NCBI RefSeq assembly: GCF_000368785.1
Contig: NZ_KB849690.1
Span: forward strand, 144,966 to 208,965
DNA: 64,000 bases
DNA from: Acinetobacter towneri DSM 14962 = CIP 107472
GTDB lineage: Bacteria; Pseudomonadota; Gammaproteobacteria; Pseudomonadales; Moraxellaceae
Direction of reading: 5' to 3'
The position numbers and the translations under genes are program-made. Under the pieces are notes generated by a model. It saw only the letters and a list, made by a program, of their open reading frames with translations. It searched no databases and had not been told where the DNA came from. This document shows, piece by piece, positions 35,459 through 44,690 of the stretch (position 1 is its first letter; the number at the start of each line of letters is the position of its first letter).

Positions 35459-36148
35459 TCAGTCTTCAGCTTTTGCCATAGCGCGATACAGCACCGCACC
35501 AATCACCGCACCTACAATCGGTGCAACCCAGAAAGCCCAAAGCTGGCTGAGTGCTGCAGTTTCAGCAAAGAACGCCACACCTGTACTACGTGCAGGGTTC
35601 ACGGAAGTATTGGTTACAGGAATACTGATCAGATGGATTAAGGTCAGTGCCAAACCAATTGCAATTGGAGCAAAACCTGCAGGTGCACGTTTGGCGGTTG
35701 CACCCATAATCACCATCAAAAAGCCAGCAGTGAGTACCACTTCAATCAATAATACTGAACTGAGGGCATATTTTCCTGGAGATAAATCACCATAACCGTT
35801 GGTCGCGAAACCGCCTGTGTCTGCAAAACCTGCCTGACCCTGTACAATCAGATACAACACCAGTGCGGCCAGAGTCGCACCAATAATTTGTGAAATAATA
35901 TACGGTGCGAGTTCTTTGGCTTCAAAACGTCCACCTGCCCACAAACCAATACTGACTGCAGGGTTAAATTGACCACCTGAAATGTGCCCAAGTGCATAGG
36001 CCGCGGTTAATACGGTCAGACCGAACGCGAGGGATACCCCCACAAAACCAATGCCCAATTCAGGAAAAGCTGCAGCCAATACCGCACTACCACAACCACC
36101 AAATACCAGCTAGAATGTGCCAGCCAGTTCTGCGAAATACTTATTCAA
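35459..36148 (-). pseudogene. aqpZ: aquaporin Z, interrupted by amber codon 13
   Basis: Reading from a TTG at 36148 (GGAG ribosome site) gives NKYFAELAGTF, then TAG at 36110-36112, then [19 protein letters not shown] and the whole remaining aquaporin. AqpZ normally has W at that place (AELAGTFWLVFGGCG), so a TGG to TAG change is likely. Both NPA boxes ([11 protein letters not shown] and SVNPARSTG) and the pore segments are intact. Translation restarting at ATG 36079 would give 206 aa lacking most of the first membrane helix. It is either a recent pseudogene, a suppressed stop, or a sequencing error. Confidence 0.8.
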
Positions 36149-36262
36149 TTTGATTCTCCAGTGCTTATTTTTTGAGTTAATTGATCAAACTTCAATTAAA
36201 TTTATCGCATTTTAGATCGATATTGTGATGAATTTAACATAAATTAAAGTAAAAAGAAGCAA

Positions 36263-37264
36263 TCATGAAGCACGTTGCATCCGCCATTGTTGTGGTGTGT
36301 GCTGCGTCCATTGTTTAAACGCACGCTGAAAGGCACTTTGTTCTGAATAACCCAGCAATAGCGCAATTTCTTGCAGACTTAAATGTGGGTCTTGTAAATA
36401 TTGTTCTGCCAATAAACAGCGTACTTCCTGCATGCGTTTTTGGTAGGTCGTGCCTTGCTGTTGCAAATGACGTTGCAACTGACGTACAGAAATATGTAAT
36501 TGCTGAGCAATATGTTCAATTTGATACATATTTTTTTGCAGCCCCGTCAAAATGGCTTGCTGTAAACGCTGATCGGTTTGGGTGCTATTCGGTAGCTTTT
36601 CCAATAAGGCTTGTGCCTGTTGCAACAATAAATGCTGTAAGGTCTGATCGCCCTGATGAAAGGGTTTTGCCAGTTCGGAAACAGGCAGCAACACTTGGGT
36701 AATTGGCTGAGAAAAACGCACTTTGCAATGAAAATACTGCTCATACAGTGCAATATTTTTAGGCGCAGGATGATGAAAATGTACTTCGTGCAGGCAAATA
36801 TCTTCAAACTGCATAAAGTGCTTCAAAAATTCCATCATTAAAGCAATGGCAATTTCATCGGTTAATTGTGTGGTCATGTGCACGGGCAATTCTGACCAAC
36901 GAATGGATAAATAATCGTTTTGTGCTTCGACTTGCAACGGGCCACCATCGTAAATCAAGCGATGAAAATCGTGGTAACGCTGTAATGCTTCACCCAGATG
37001 ATCACAGGACAAGGCTAAATACGCAATGATGCCTAAATGTTTGGGCTGCACGTATTTGGCAATTTCCAAACCCAAAGCAGGTTGTGGTAATTGTTGCTCC
37101 AAAGTGCTGAGCAAGTCACGCCAGAGGGCATAGTCAAAACGTTCCAGATTTTGAATCTGATGTAATTTTTCTGGAATGGGCAGCTTTTTTGCTTGGTAAT
37201 AGCACATCAATAAATGCCCTAAGCCACCATAGACCGAGCCCGTATATTCTTTGAATTGTTGCAT
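36263..37264 (-). CDS. AraC-family transcriptional regulator
   Basis: This 333-aa protein has an N-terminal sensor of the 'arabinose-binding AraC N-term' (PF12625) type, with LGLEIAKYVQPKHLGIIAYL and ALQRYHDFHRLIYDGGPLQ around residues 65-110. The C-terminal two-HTH domain (about 235-330) has IAQQLHISVRQLQRHLQQQG and LSLQEIALLLGYSEQSAFQR then AFKQWTQHTPQQWR. OruR/ArgR-like members of this group sense small ligands. It is divergent from the hydroxylase-like gene at 37392 with 127 bp between, so that gene is the likely target. Confidence 0.88.
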   Translation of the reverse strand: MQQFKEYTGSVYGGLGHLLMCYYQAKKLPIPEKLHQIQNLERFDYALWRDLLSTLEQQLPQPALGLEIAKYVQPKHLGIIAYLALSCDHLGEALQRYHDFHRLIYDGGPLQVEAQNDYLSIRWSELPVHMTTQLTDEIAIALMMEFLKHFMQFEDICLHEVHFHHPAPKNIALYEQYFHCKVRFSQPITQVLLPVSELAKPFHQGDQTLQHLLLQQAQALLEKLPNSTQTDQRLQQAILTGLQKNMYQIEHIAQQLHISVRQLQRHLQQQGTTYQKRMQEVRCLLAEQYLQDPHLSLQEIALLLGYSEQSAFQRAFKQWTQHTPQQWRMQRAS

Positions 37265-37391
37265 GTGTTATCGGTTTATTTTTGTCGTCATTTGTCAATG
37301 ATATTGATTTTTTTGGTCAAGATCTAGTCAATCTCACATGCCTATAGTGAACATCAGAGTCAAGATGTCCTGTGTTTAAGGAGAAATAGCG

Positions 37392-38006
37392 ATGTGGAAA
37401 GGATTTCTAGCAGGTTTGGTGGTTGCCAATGGTTTTGAATGGGTGGCACATAAATATATTTTGCACGGAACGCATCGAGCAGGGCAGCGCCGTTATAGCC
37501 CTGTGCCCGAAAGCATGAAATCACACTGGGAACATCATCGTGAAGTGCGTAAAACCAGTTTTCACGATCATGGCTATGTCGAAGGGATTCGCAACTGGCG
37601 TACCAAAAATGAAATTGTGTCTTTGGCTGTCGTGGCAACGGTGGCCAGTGGCGTGTTCTATCCTATTTCTAAGGGCATGAGTCTAGCTGCGCTATATAGT
37701 GCTGCGAATTATTATTATATTCATCGTCGTGCGCATTTAGAGCCAGATTGGGCAGTCAAAAAAATTCCGTGGCATTATGACCATCACATGAACAGCAATC
37801 AGGATGCGAACTGGTGCGTGACCAAACCGTGGTTTGATTATATTTTAGGAACGCGAGTCATTTCAGCACCTGCCTTACAGGAGCAAAATCCGTTAGGCAT
37901 TGCCTTACCTCGGGTGATTGCACAGGGTTTAAACCATCTGTCTGCTGCATATTTTCCTGCCAAATGGGTCGAGAAAAAATTAGCTGTGGCAGAACGAGTC
38001 GCCTAA
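37392..38006 (+). CDS. sterol desaturase / fatty acid hydroxylase superfamily protein
   Basis: This 204-aa membrane-associated di-iron enzyme has a histidine-box pattern: WVAHKYILHG (HX5H), KSHWEHHREVRK, HDHG, IHRRAHLEP and HYDHHMNSNQDANWCVTKPW. The last is close to the C-terminal HxxHH box of the family. Two hydrophobic stretches (residues 3-17 and 82-115) flank the boxes. AAGGAG precedes the ATG. The substrate is unknown. It is divergent from the AraC regulator. Confidence 0.82.
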   Translation: MWKGFLAGLVVANGFEWVAHKYILHGTHRAGQRRYSPVPESMKSHWEHHREVRKTSFHDHGYVEGIRNWRTKNEIVSLAVVATVASGVFYPISKGMSLAALYSAANYYYIHRRAHLEPDWAVKKIPWHYDHHMNSNQDANWCVTKPWFDYILGTRVISAPALQEQNPLGIALPRVIAQGLNHLSAAYFPAKWVEKKLAVAERVA

Positions 38007-38240
38007 ACGGTATAGGTGCTTATGACGCTTTAAACTGACTGATTTGGCAAGGCTTGTCGCAAATGGTCAATATTTTTGGTGTTTTTGGTCAATATTTCTG
38101 CTGAAATGCTGAATATATTATGTGCAGTGAAATACCTAAGGGTATTTTGAGCGAATTTAATTGTTTATTGCTTTGTTTTATTTATTTTTTTAAATTTAAA
38201 AGATATAAAAACTTCATCGCTGTGGTTTTTTGAGTTAATA

Positions 38241-38263
38241 GGAGTCTTCGGACTCCTTTTTTT
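38241..38263 (+). terminator. terminator for the hydroxylase-like gene
   Basis: GGAGTC-TTCG-GACTCC plus seven T is a classic UUCG-capped intrinsic terminator. Confidence 0.85.
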
Positions 38264-38287
38264 CTGCCTGTATTTTGGGCTAAATAA

Positions 38288-38315
38288 AAAAGTGTAACCC
38301 GAAGATTACACTTTT
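38288..38315 (-). terminator. terminator for hisF
   Basis: AAAAGTGTAA and TTACACTTTT pair perfectly around CCCGAAGA, about 40 bp past hisF on the minus strand. Confidence 0.8.
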
Positions 38316-38357
38316 AAAGCTCAAAAACTAAAGTCTAAAACAGTTTTGTTTTAGAAA

Positions 38358-39116
38358 TTACAAACGCATTTCAATGCCTTGCGCTGCCAAATATTGTTTG
38401 GCTTCTGGAATAGTGTGCTGACCAAAGTGGAAAATTGAGGCAGCTAGTACCGCATCTGCACCGCCTTTTAAAATACCATCTGCCAAGTGCTGTAAATTAC
38501 CTACACCGCCAGACGCAATGGTGGGTACAGTTACACGGTCATTGATGGCACGCATGAGCGCCAAGTCATAGCCTGCCTTGGTACCATCGGCATCCATTGA
38601 AGTGACCAATAGCTCACCTGCGCCGTAGTCTGCCATTTTCACTGCCCATTCAATGGCATCAATACCTGTTGGTTTACGACCACCGTGGGTGAAAATTTCC
38701 CATTTGTTATCACCCGTTTTTTTCGCATCAATGGCAACTACAATACATTGCGCGCCAAAACGCTGTGAGGCTTCTTGCACAAATTCAGGGTTAAACACGG
38801 CTGCAGAGTTAATGCTGACTTTATCTGCACCTGCGTTCAATAATAGGCGAATGTCTTCAACCTTGCGCACGCCACCACCAACGGTGAGGGGCACGAACAC
38901 GGTTTCTGCCATACGCTCTACAGTACGGTAAGTGGTATCACGACCATGATGGGTAGCGGTAATGTCTAAAAAGGTGATTTCATCGGCACCTTGTTCATTA
39001 TAACGACGCGCCACTTCGACAGGGTCGCCCGCATCACGAATATCAAGGAATTGCACGCCCTTAACCACGCGACCATTATCTACGTCTAGGCAAGGAATAA
39101 TACGTTTCGCTAGCAT
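38358..39116 (-). CDS. hisF: imidazole glycerol phosphate synthase cyclase subunit HisF
   Basis: HisF is the TIM-barrel cyclase of histidine synthesis and works with HisH (44691-45308 here). [20 protein letters not shown] at the start, [20 protein letters not shown] and [14 protein letters not shown] are family blocks, and the catalytic Asp residues are in CLDVDNG and [14 protein letters not shown] choose ATG 39116, which gives 252 aa and has a GGAAAA site. It is separated by about 4 kb from hisA. Confidence 0.96.
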   Translation of the reverse strand: MLAKRIIPCLDVDNGRVVKGVQFLDIRDAGDPVEVARRYNEQGADEITFLDITATHHGRDTTYRTVERMAETVFVPLTVGGGVRKVEDIRLLLNAGADKVSINSAAVFNPEFVQEASQRFGAQCIVVAIDAKKTGDNKWEIFTHGGRKPTGIDAIEWAVKMADYGAGELLVTSMDADGTKAGYDLALMRAINDRVTVPTIASGGVGNLQHLADGILKGGADAVLAASIFHFGQHTIPEAKQYLAAQGIEMRL

Positions 39117-39229
39117 AAATTTTTCCAATTATTACAGCCGATTATGAAACTCACCCACACAAGCGCTACACCTTGGCAGATGGAGCGGGTATTCTATCAA
39201 ACTTAGCTCAGGTTTTTCGCAGGTTTTCT

Positions 39230-40180
39230 ATGTCGGTTTATACTCCTTTGACTTTAAAGGAAGTTCAGGTCTTTGCAGCGCCTTATGGATTGGAGGTGGT
39301 CGAGCTGATTCCCATTCAAGGGGGGATTCAAAATACCAATTATTTTTTGCGCTGCGACAATCAAAACGAGTACGTGCTGACCATTTTTGAAGAATTAGAT
39401 CAGCAAGCGGCAGGTGAATTAATTCCTGTATTGCAGCATTTGGGGCAAGCGGGTTTGCCTGTGGCAGTGCCTTTATCCTATTCGGGACAAGCCATTCACC
39501 AATTAAAAGAAAAACCTGCACAAATTGCACCGCGTTTAATTGGGCAGCATCCGACACTGGCAACAGTGGCGCAAGTGGAAGCGATTGCGATTGCACAAGC
39601 CAAAATGCATGTGGCCTTACAAAATTTTCCTTTGCAGCGCGATCATGTACGTGATCATGCTTATTGGGCAGGGGTCGCACGCCAATTAAAACCAAGCATG
39701 CATGTGGCCGATCAAGCCTTACTGTCCAAACTTTTGGGCTTGTATGAAGCTTTAACCGCAGTCTATCCGCAGCGTCCCAAAGGTTTTATTCACTCGGATT
39801 TATTCCGTGACAATACCTTGTTTGTAGATGATCAGTTGCAAGGCATTTTAGATTTTTATGAATTAAATCAAGATGAATTGCTGTTTGATATTGCGATTAC
39901 CCTAAATGATTTTTGTACCGACTTTCCTGAGTTGAGCTTAAATGAAAGCAAGGCGATGGCATTTTTAAATGCCTACGAAACCGTGCGTCCTTTAACCCAA
40001 GACGAAAAGGCTTGTTTAGAACTGTATTTGGCAATGGCGGCAGGACGTTTTTGGTTAATGCGTTTGCAGGTGGCTGCTAAAAATGCGGCAGAAGGGCGGA
40101 CAGGCGCAGATATTTTGCAGAAAAATCCAGATGAAATGCGGAATATGCTGATTGAACGCTTAAAGTTTGTGACGGCTTGA
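39230..40180 (+). CDS. thrB: homoserine kinase, type II (ThrB, aminoglycoside-phosphotransferase fold)
   Basis: This enzyme phosphorylates homoserine for threonine synthesis. The 316-aa protein from ATG 39230 begins MSVYTPLTLKEVQVFAAPYG and has GGIQNTNYFL, then the kinase catalytic loop FIHSDLFRDNTLFVDDQLQG and ILDFYELNQDELLFDIAIT. This APH-like ThrB form is the one used by pseudomonads and relatives. A longer in-frame start at 39173 lacks a ribosome site. It is followed after 12 bp by a DUF1294 gene. Confidence 0.93.
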   Translation: MSVYTPLTLKEVQVFAAPYGLEVVELIPIQGGIQNTNYFLRCDNQNEYVLTIFEELDQQAAGELIPVLQHLGQAGLPVAVPLSYSGQAIHQLKEKPAQIAPRLIGQHPTLATVAQVEAIAIAQAKMHVALQNFPLQRDHVRDHAYWAGVARQLKPSMHVADQALLSKLLGLYEALTAVYPQRPKGFIHSDLFRDNTLFVDDQLQGILDFYELNQDELLFDIAITLNDFCTDFPELSLNESKAMAFLNAYETVRPLTQDEKACLELYLAMAAGRFWLMRLQVAAKNAAEGRTGADILQKNPDEMRNMLIERLKFVTA

Positions 40181-40192
40181 GGGATATAGAAC

Positions 40193-40822
40193 ATGCGTGA
40201 TCAAGGGCGTTTAGTCGAATGGTTTGATGAGCAGGGTTATGGGTTTATTCAGCCGAATGACCACCAAAAAGATCGCGTGTTTTTACACATTAAGGACTTT
40301 GCCCGACAAGGGCCACGTCCAATTGTGGGCTGTGCCTTGGAATACACCGTGACTGTGGATGAGCGCGGACGTTACCGAGCGCAGCAAGCGGTGTATTTAA
40401 AAGCTTCGCAGACCAAAGCAGCAAAGGCATCTGCTGTGAGTACGAAAATATCCAACAGCACGCAAAAAATGCAGCCGATGCAAATATTGTGTGTGGCTTA
40501 TATTGTTGCTTTGGCTTTGCTGATGCTGTTGGGATTGCTCAGTGGTATGTTGTTATTATTCATCAGTTTGATGAATGCGCTGAGTTATTGGCTGTATGCA
40601 CAAGATAAAGAAGCTGCACAGCAGGGCGGGCGTCGTATTCCTGAAAATAACTTGCATATTGTGGCTTTTTTAGGGGGTTGGCCTGCAGCATGGTTAGCAC
40701 AACAAAAATTACGCCATAAAACACAAAAACAACCCTTTGGTAAGATTTATTTTTGTACGATAGGCTTAAATATCTTTCTGATTTTATGGATGATTTCTCC
40801 GTTGAATCAGCTTAACATCTAA
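40193..40822 (+). CDS. cold-shock-domain plus DUF1294 membrane protein
   Basis: This is a 209-aa fusion. Residues 1-70 are a cold-shock/S1-like nucleic-acid-binding domain (GRLVEWFDEQGYGFIQPNDH, DRVFLHIKDF). A linker and two hydrophobic segments (about 100-130) follow, then DUF1294 with ALSYWLYAQDKEAAQQGGRR, IPENNLHIVAFLGGWPAAWL and KTQKQPF. The combination is a common gammaproteobacterial protein of unknown role. It probably shares a transcript with thrB. Confidence 0.85.
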   Translation: MRDQGRLVEWFDEQGYGFIQPNDHQKDRVFLHIKDFARQGPRPIVGCALEYTVTVDERGRYRAQQAVYLKASQTKAAKASAVSTKISNSTQKMQPMQILCVAYIVALALLMLLGLLSGMLLLFISLMNALSYWLYAQDKEAAQQGGRRIPENNLHIVAFLGGWPAAWLAQQKLRHKTQKQPFGKIYFCTIGLNIFLILWMISPLNQLNI

Positions 40823-40862
40823 TTGGGAATATTGTTCCAGTAACAGGCTTGTCAGGTGCATT

Positions 40863-41267
40863 ATGTCAGACGCAGAGCATTCATATTCAGTAGATCAAGA
40901 CCCACATCGTTCATTGACCATGATTTTATATGTGCTGTATATCGTGGCGATTTTTTCTGCGGGGATATTGGCCGTGATTGCCTTAATCATCAACTATTTA
41001 AAACGTAGTGATGTACAAGGTTCAATTTTTGCCAGTCATTTTACTTGGCAAATTCGCAGCTTCTGGTGGTATCTGTTTTGGAATATTGTGGCCTTTGTGC
41101 CGTTCTTTTTGGTGTTCTTTAGTCCAGATGCGCAAAGCTTTGCCAGTATGACTTTGGCTGCGACACTTTTCTGTATCGCAGTGGTTGCTATTTCGTGGTT
41201 ATGGATTGTTTACCGTGCTATACGCGGTTTAATTCGCGTGAATGATAATTTACCGATGTATCATTAA
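40863..41267 (+). CDS. conserved inner-membrane protein (DUF4870-like)
   Basis: This 134-aa protein has a polar N-terminus and three predicted membrane helices (about 18-45, 67-90, 95-118), with a small loop SDVQGSIFASHFTWQIRSFW between the first two. The pattern 'G..I.A.HF.WQIRTFW' is typical of small DUF4870-related proteins. Its position after thrB and the DUF1294 gene on the same strand suggests a three-gene unit. Function is unknown. Confidence 0.72.
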   Translation: MSDAEHSYSVDQDPHRSLTMILYVLYIVAIFSAGILAVIALIINYLKRSDVQGSIFASHFTWQIRSFWWYLFWNIVAFVPFFLVFFSPDAQSFASMTLAATLFCIAVVAISWLWIVYRAIRGLIRVNDNLPMYH

Positions 41268-41322
41268 ATTCACGTTCGTTCGTCTTTTTAAGATGTTTTG
41301 AGCGATCTTGCCTAGATGCTGT

Positions 41323-42231
41323 TCATTCAACTTTTTGGGATGATGTGTTTCGTTTTAAAAATTTTGGTCGCCATTCGCTGACCAGCACGCCTAAAACCAC
41401 CAGTAGTCCACCGAACAACGCCAGAACTGCCAAGCGCTCGCCTGCCAAACGTCCAATCAATGCGGCCCAAACAGGCTCACCTGCATAAATAATAGCAGCT
41501 TGCGCAGGGTCTACTTGTCGTTGCGCCCAGTTCATCACCAATTGAATCACGGCACTGGCAATGCCTAAGCCGAGCAAAACAGCAAGGAGTGACCACTGAA
41601 ATTCGGGCAATTGAGTTTCTCCAACCCATGGTGCAATCGCAAAACACAACAACGATGCACAGCCCAGTTGAATGAGAGTAATGCGCTTTAAATTGACCCG
41701 ATTGGCAAAGTAGCCAATTAAAATAATTTCAAAGGCAATCGCAATTGAACCGATTAAAGTAATGGCTTGTCCAAAATTTAATTGAATTGCGCCTAAGCCA
41801 TTGCCTGTTAAAAAGACCAAGCCGACAAATGCCAAAATAGCACCCAACCAAGTCATGACATGCGGACGTTGATCAAAGCATAACCACAGCAATAGCGGTA
41901 CAAGCGGGACATACAGTGCGGTTAAAAAGGCCGATTCGCTACTGCTGATACTTTGTAAGCCAATGGTTTGAGTGACATAACCTAGCGCAATGACTGCGCC
42001 TATGGCAAAGCCTGCATAGAGTTCATCGATGCTAAAACCACGTAAGCTTCGCCATGAAATCAGCCCCACGGCCAACGTGGCTGCGGCAAAACGTAAGCCT
42101 ACAAACAGTACTGGACTGCTGAAGTTCAAACCGTATTGCACGGTAATGAAGGTTGCACCCCAAATTAAGGTAATCAAAATGAGCGCCAGTTGCGGGGCTT
42201 TGCTGCGAAGCATTGGTGAAAGCTGAGACAT
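41323..42231 (-). CDS. EamA/DMT-family transporter
   Basis: This 302-aa protein has ten hydrophobic segments in two EamA repeats. The first opens LALILITLIWGATFITVQYG; the second, after the middle of the protein, contains INFGQAITLIGSIAIAFEI-like sequence and ends AALIGRLAGERLAVLALFGG. It resembles drug/metabolite exporters of the RhaT/YdcZ superfamily. Substrate cannot be predicted. It is convergent with the membrane protein gene upstream. Confidence 0.88.
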   Translation of the reverse strand: MSQLSPMLRSKAPQLALILITLIWGATFITVQYGLNFSSPVLFVGLRFAAATLAVGLISWRSLRGFSIDELYAGFAIGAVIALGYVTQTIGLQSISSSESAFLTALYVPLVPLLLWLCFDQRPHVMTWLGAILAFVGLVFLTGNGLGAIQLNFGQAITLIGSIAIAFEIILIGYFANRVNLKRITLIQLGCASLLCFAIAPWVGETQLPEFQWSLLAVLLGLGIASAVIQLVMNWAQRQVDPAQAAIIYAGEPVWAALIGRLAGERLAVLALFGGLLVVLGVLVSEWRPKFLKRNTSSQKVE

Positions 42232-42284
42232 AGAACCAGTGGGAGATGAAGAAAACTCAAAATGAGTAAAATAAAATCAAAATA

Positions 42285-42309
42285 AAAAAGAGGTCCGCAG
42301 ACCTCTTTA
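42285..42309 (-). terminator. terminator for hisA
   Basis: AAAGAGGTC-CGCA-GACCTCTTT with A/T flanks lies 17 bp beyond the hisA stop on the minus strand. Confidence 0.8.
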
Positions 42310-42325
42310 AAAATACGCGGCAGAA

Positions 42326-43057
42326 TTACAAAGATTGCTCATCTAAAAGCAACTGTGCCTCACGCAGGCTTAACGTGCCTTCGTAAATTGCACGACCTGT
42401 AATCGCACCTAAAATGCCAGGCTGACCTTTTAGGTTGCGTACGTCATCTAAATTGGTCACACCGCCAGAAGCAATCACGGGTAAGCCTGAATATTGCGCC
42501 AAGTTTACGGTTTGTTCTACGTTCACACCTTGCATCATGCCATCACGGGCAATATCGGTATAAACAATGCTAGATACACCTGCATCGGCAAAACGCTTAG
42601 CTAAATCTGTTGCCTTCACGTCTGTGACGTTGGCCCAACCATCAGTAGCCACCATGCCATTCATGGCGTCAATGCCGACAATGATGTGTCCTGCAAATTT
42701 CTTGCAGGCTTCTTCTACAAAAGTAGGCTCTTGTACGGCTTTGGTACCAATAATCACGAACGATACGCCTGCATCCAAATAGTGTTCGATGGTTTCGAGT
42801 GAACGAATACCGCCACCAATTTGAATTGGAAGATCCGGTTGTGATTTTGCAATCGCTTCAACCACAGGTTTATGAATTGGCGTACCTGCGAAAGCGCCGT
42901 TTAAATCGACTAAATGCAAGCGACGCGCGCCTTCATTTACCCAGTGTTGTGCTGTTGCCACTGGATCGTCAGAAAATACAGTATCATCTTCCATACGACC
43001 TTGTTTTAAACGAACACACTTGCCATCTTTCAGGTCAATTGCAGGGATGATCAGCAT
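42326..43057 (-). CDS. hisA: ProFAR isomerase HisA
   Basis: HisA isomerises ProFAR to PRFAR in histidine synthesis. The TIM-barrel sequence begins [20 protein letters not shown], with catalytic Asp in AIDLKDG and in [12 protein letters not shown], and the phosphate-binding IGGGIRSLE and [13 protein letters not shown] 43057 has GGAG upstream and gives 243 aa. It feeds HisF/HisH. Confidence 0.96.
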   Translation of the reverse strand: MLIIPAIDLKDGKCVRLKQGRMEDDTVFSDDPVATAQHWVNEGARRLHLVDLNGAFAGTPIHKPVVEAIAKSQPDLPIQIGGGIRSLETIEHYLDAGVSFVIIGTKAVQEPTFVEEACKKFAGHIIVGIDAMNGMVATDGWANVTDVKATDLAKRFADAGVSSIVYTDIARDGMMQGVNVEQTVNLAQYSGLPVIASGGVTNLDDVRNLKGQPGILGAITGRAIYEGTLSLREAQLLLDEQSL

Positions 43058-43124
43058 GCTTTCGCTCCTTGCCAAAAACTTATTGAATTCAATCTGTGCA
43101 TCTTAACAAAGTATTGTTAAATAT

Positions 43125-43802
43125 CTAAGCATCTGTTGTAGGTTTTGTTTTAGAGGGACGAATCCGCAATTTGAGTGAACTGTTTGGGATATGCTCGGGC
43201 AATAGACCCAAACGCCCCAATTCTTCAAATATCAACACAGGTGCGTAGGCATCGGCGGCAGCATAGGCAATTTGTGCTTCACTGAGCTGTTTGCATGCCC
43301 AGTTTGAGGTGCTGATACTTCGGCTTTTAGGGAAATGAACGTGAAATAATAATGCCATGGCATTTTTAAGCCCAAGCGGACTTTTAAAACCAAAACTGCC
43401 AAAACATTTGGATAGTTCAATCACGCTATTCAGTTGTATACCTTTTTTACGAAATAAATGGGCATCATTTTTCAGCCCAAAACCTACTTTAATTTGATCG
43501 CGATTGGCAAAAACTGGCTGCAAAAATTGCCAAATGTCATCATTGAGCTGAAATAGATAGGCTTTTTCTAAGGTTGCGAGCTGAATTAAATGCGGGCCTG
43601 TAGAAACTTCGCCTACATTAAACGTGGGTTTAGATTCAGAATCGAAACCCAAGACAGCTGCGGTTTTCAGTTCAGCTTCAATTGCTAGACATTGCTCTAG
43701 ATTTTGAATCAGTACAATATTTTGACGCGCAATATTTTCAAACAGTGGCAATTGCCGAATTTCATCAGGGCTAGGCAGGGTACGCAGACGAGTGAGATCC
43801 AT
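43125..43802 (-). CDS. 3'-5' exonuclease, DEDD family (RNase D-like)
   Basis: This protein of about 225 aa has exonuclease motif I in VLGFDSESKPTF, motif II region VGFGLKNDAHLFRKKGI, and motif III YAAADAYAPVLIFEEL (DEDDy type). There is no HRDC domain, unlike true RNase D (about 370 aa). It is therefore a short stand-alone exonuclease, as in many Pseudomonas/Acinetobacter genomes. ATG 43802 is chosen over an upstream TTG. Its substrate (RNA or DNA) is not evident. Confidence 0.85.
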   Translation of the reverse strand: MDLTRLRTLPSPDEIRQLPLFENIARQNIVLIQNLEQCLAIEAELKTAAVLGFDSESKPTFNVGEVSTGPHLIQLATLEKAYLFQLNDDIWQFLQPVFANRDQIKVGFGLKNDAHLFRKKGIQLNSVIELSKCFGSFGFKSPLGLKNAMALLFHVHFPKSRSISTSNWACKQLSEAQIAYAAADAYAPVLIFEELGRLGLLPEHIPNSSLKLRIRPSKTKPTTDA

Positions 43803-43916
43803 AACATTCAAAGCGGTAAAGAAGCGGTTTTAGCCTAAAGCGTTTTGCGGAATTTGGCAAAGTTTAAAAGATTGAAAATGCTGTGCAGGACAAAGATTGC
43901 AGCGAATATCCTGAAA

Positions 43917-43941
43917 AAATAGCCCAATAGATGGGCTATTT
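43917..43941 (-). terminator. terminator for DUF805 gene
   Basis: AAATAGCCCA and TGGGCTATTT form a 10-bp stem with a 5-nt loop, about 30 bp past the stop. Confidence 0.75.
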
Positions 43942-43971
43942 CGAAATATCAACCAAGTGGAATATTTTTGC

Positions 43972-44442
43972 TTAGACGTTGCTGAATATACCTGACAAGA
44001 AGCTGCCAATAATCGCCAAAATCATCAGCACAATAAAAATCCAAGCCAGTACTTTTTCCCAACCTGCAGTTTCACGTACCGCACCATAGCTATTTTGACG
44101 ATCATCGCCAGGTGCAAATACCAAATATAAACCCATAATAATATTCACCAAAGGCACCAAAATCAGCAAAGATAACCAGCCAGTATGATTGCGGTCATGC
44201 AAGCGGCGGATGGTGAAAATAAAGCTAAAATAGAACGCAACGATATAAATGATCACGAGCAAGATCATGCCGATGCCCATAGAGCCAGAGCCGAGCTCTA
44301 GCAATAAATTGGGTGCAACAACGGCAATAATTGCAATCAGTACTGCAAGCCCCAAGCTGAGCAAACAGTTCCACGCTAAAAATGATAATCGACCAAAACG
44401 CCCCGCTGCACTGAGTGCAGAATCTTCTACATATTGACTCAT
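43972..44442 (-). CDS. DUF805 inner-membrane protein
   Basis: This 156-aa membrane protein has the DUF805 hallmarks GRFGRLSFLAWNCLLSLGLA near the N-terminus and FTIRRLHDRNHTGWLSLLIL in the middle, with four hydrophobic segments. The short tail after VFAPGDDRQNSYG is hydrophobic again (LAWIFIVLMILAIIGSFLSG). The role is unknown. It stands alone and has its own terminator. Confidence 0.88.
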   Translation of the reverse strand: MSQYVEDSALSAAGRFGRLSFLAWNCLLSLGLAVLIAIIAVVAPNLLLELGSGSMGIGMILLVIIYIVAFYFSFIFTIRRLHDRNHTGWLSLLILVPLVNIIMGLYLVFAPGDDRQNSYGAVRETAGWEKVLAWIFIVLMILAIIGSFLSGIFSNV

Positions 44443-44643
44443 TGTTGTAATTCCTAGATTTTTTGAATTTTCTGTCGCATACCGTATATTTGCTCAAAAA
44501 TCTTGTGAGATATCTCTCTCACATCGCAAACATAGACCAATTATCGACAGACCCTCAGTTTATTTTGAATAAAAGGTATAAAAAACGCTTTAATTTTAAA
44601 CACAAATCAATGTGCAATAAAAGTGAAAAACATTCACGCAAAA

Positions 44644-44670
44644 ATAAAGCCGAGATTAACTCGGCTTTAT
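44644..44670. terminator. terminator after hisBH
   Basis: ATAAAGCCGAG and CTCGGCTTTAT form an 11-bp stem with a 5-nt loop, about 20 bp past the hisH stop on the minus strand. Confidence 0.8.
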
Positions 44671-44690
44671 TGATTGAAGCATCCTGAATA

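Larger units (their letters stand above)
38007..38357. other. convergent intergenic region with two terminators
   Basis: This gap lies between two convergent genes. Apart from the two terminators listed separately it holds no recognisable gene. The direct echo 'GGTCAATATTTTTGGTG ... GGTCAATATTTCTG' (about 38066 and 38087) is of unknown meaning. Confidence 0.5.

Noticed and set aside
44463..44687. 74-codon plus-strand frame upstream of the DUF805 gene
   Set aside because: It is AT-rich and Lys/Asn-biased, runs through a terminator hairpin and has no ribosome site.
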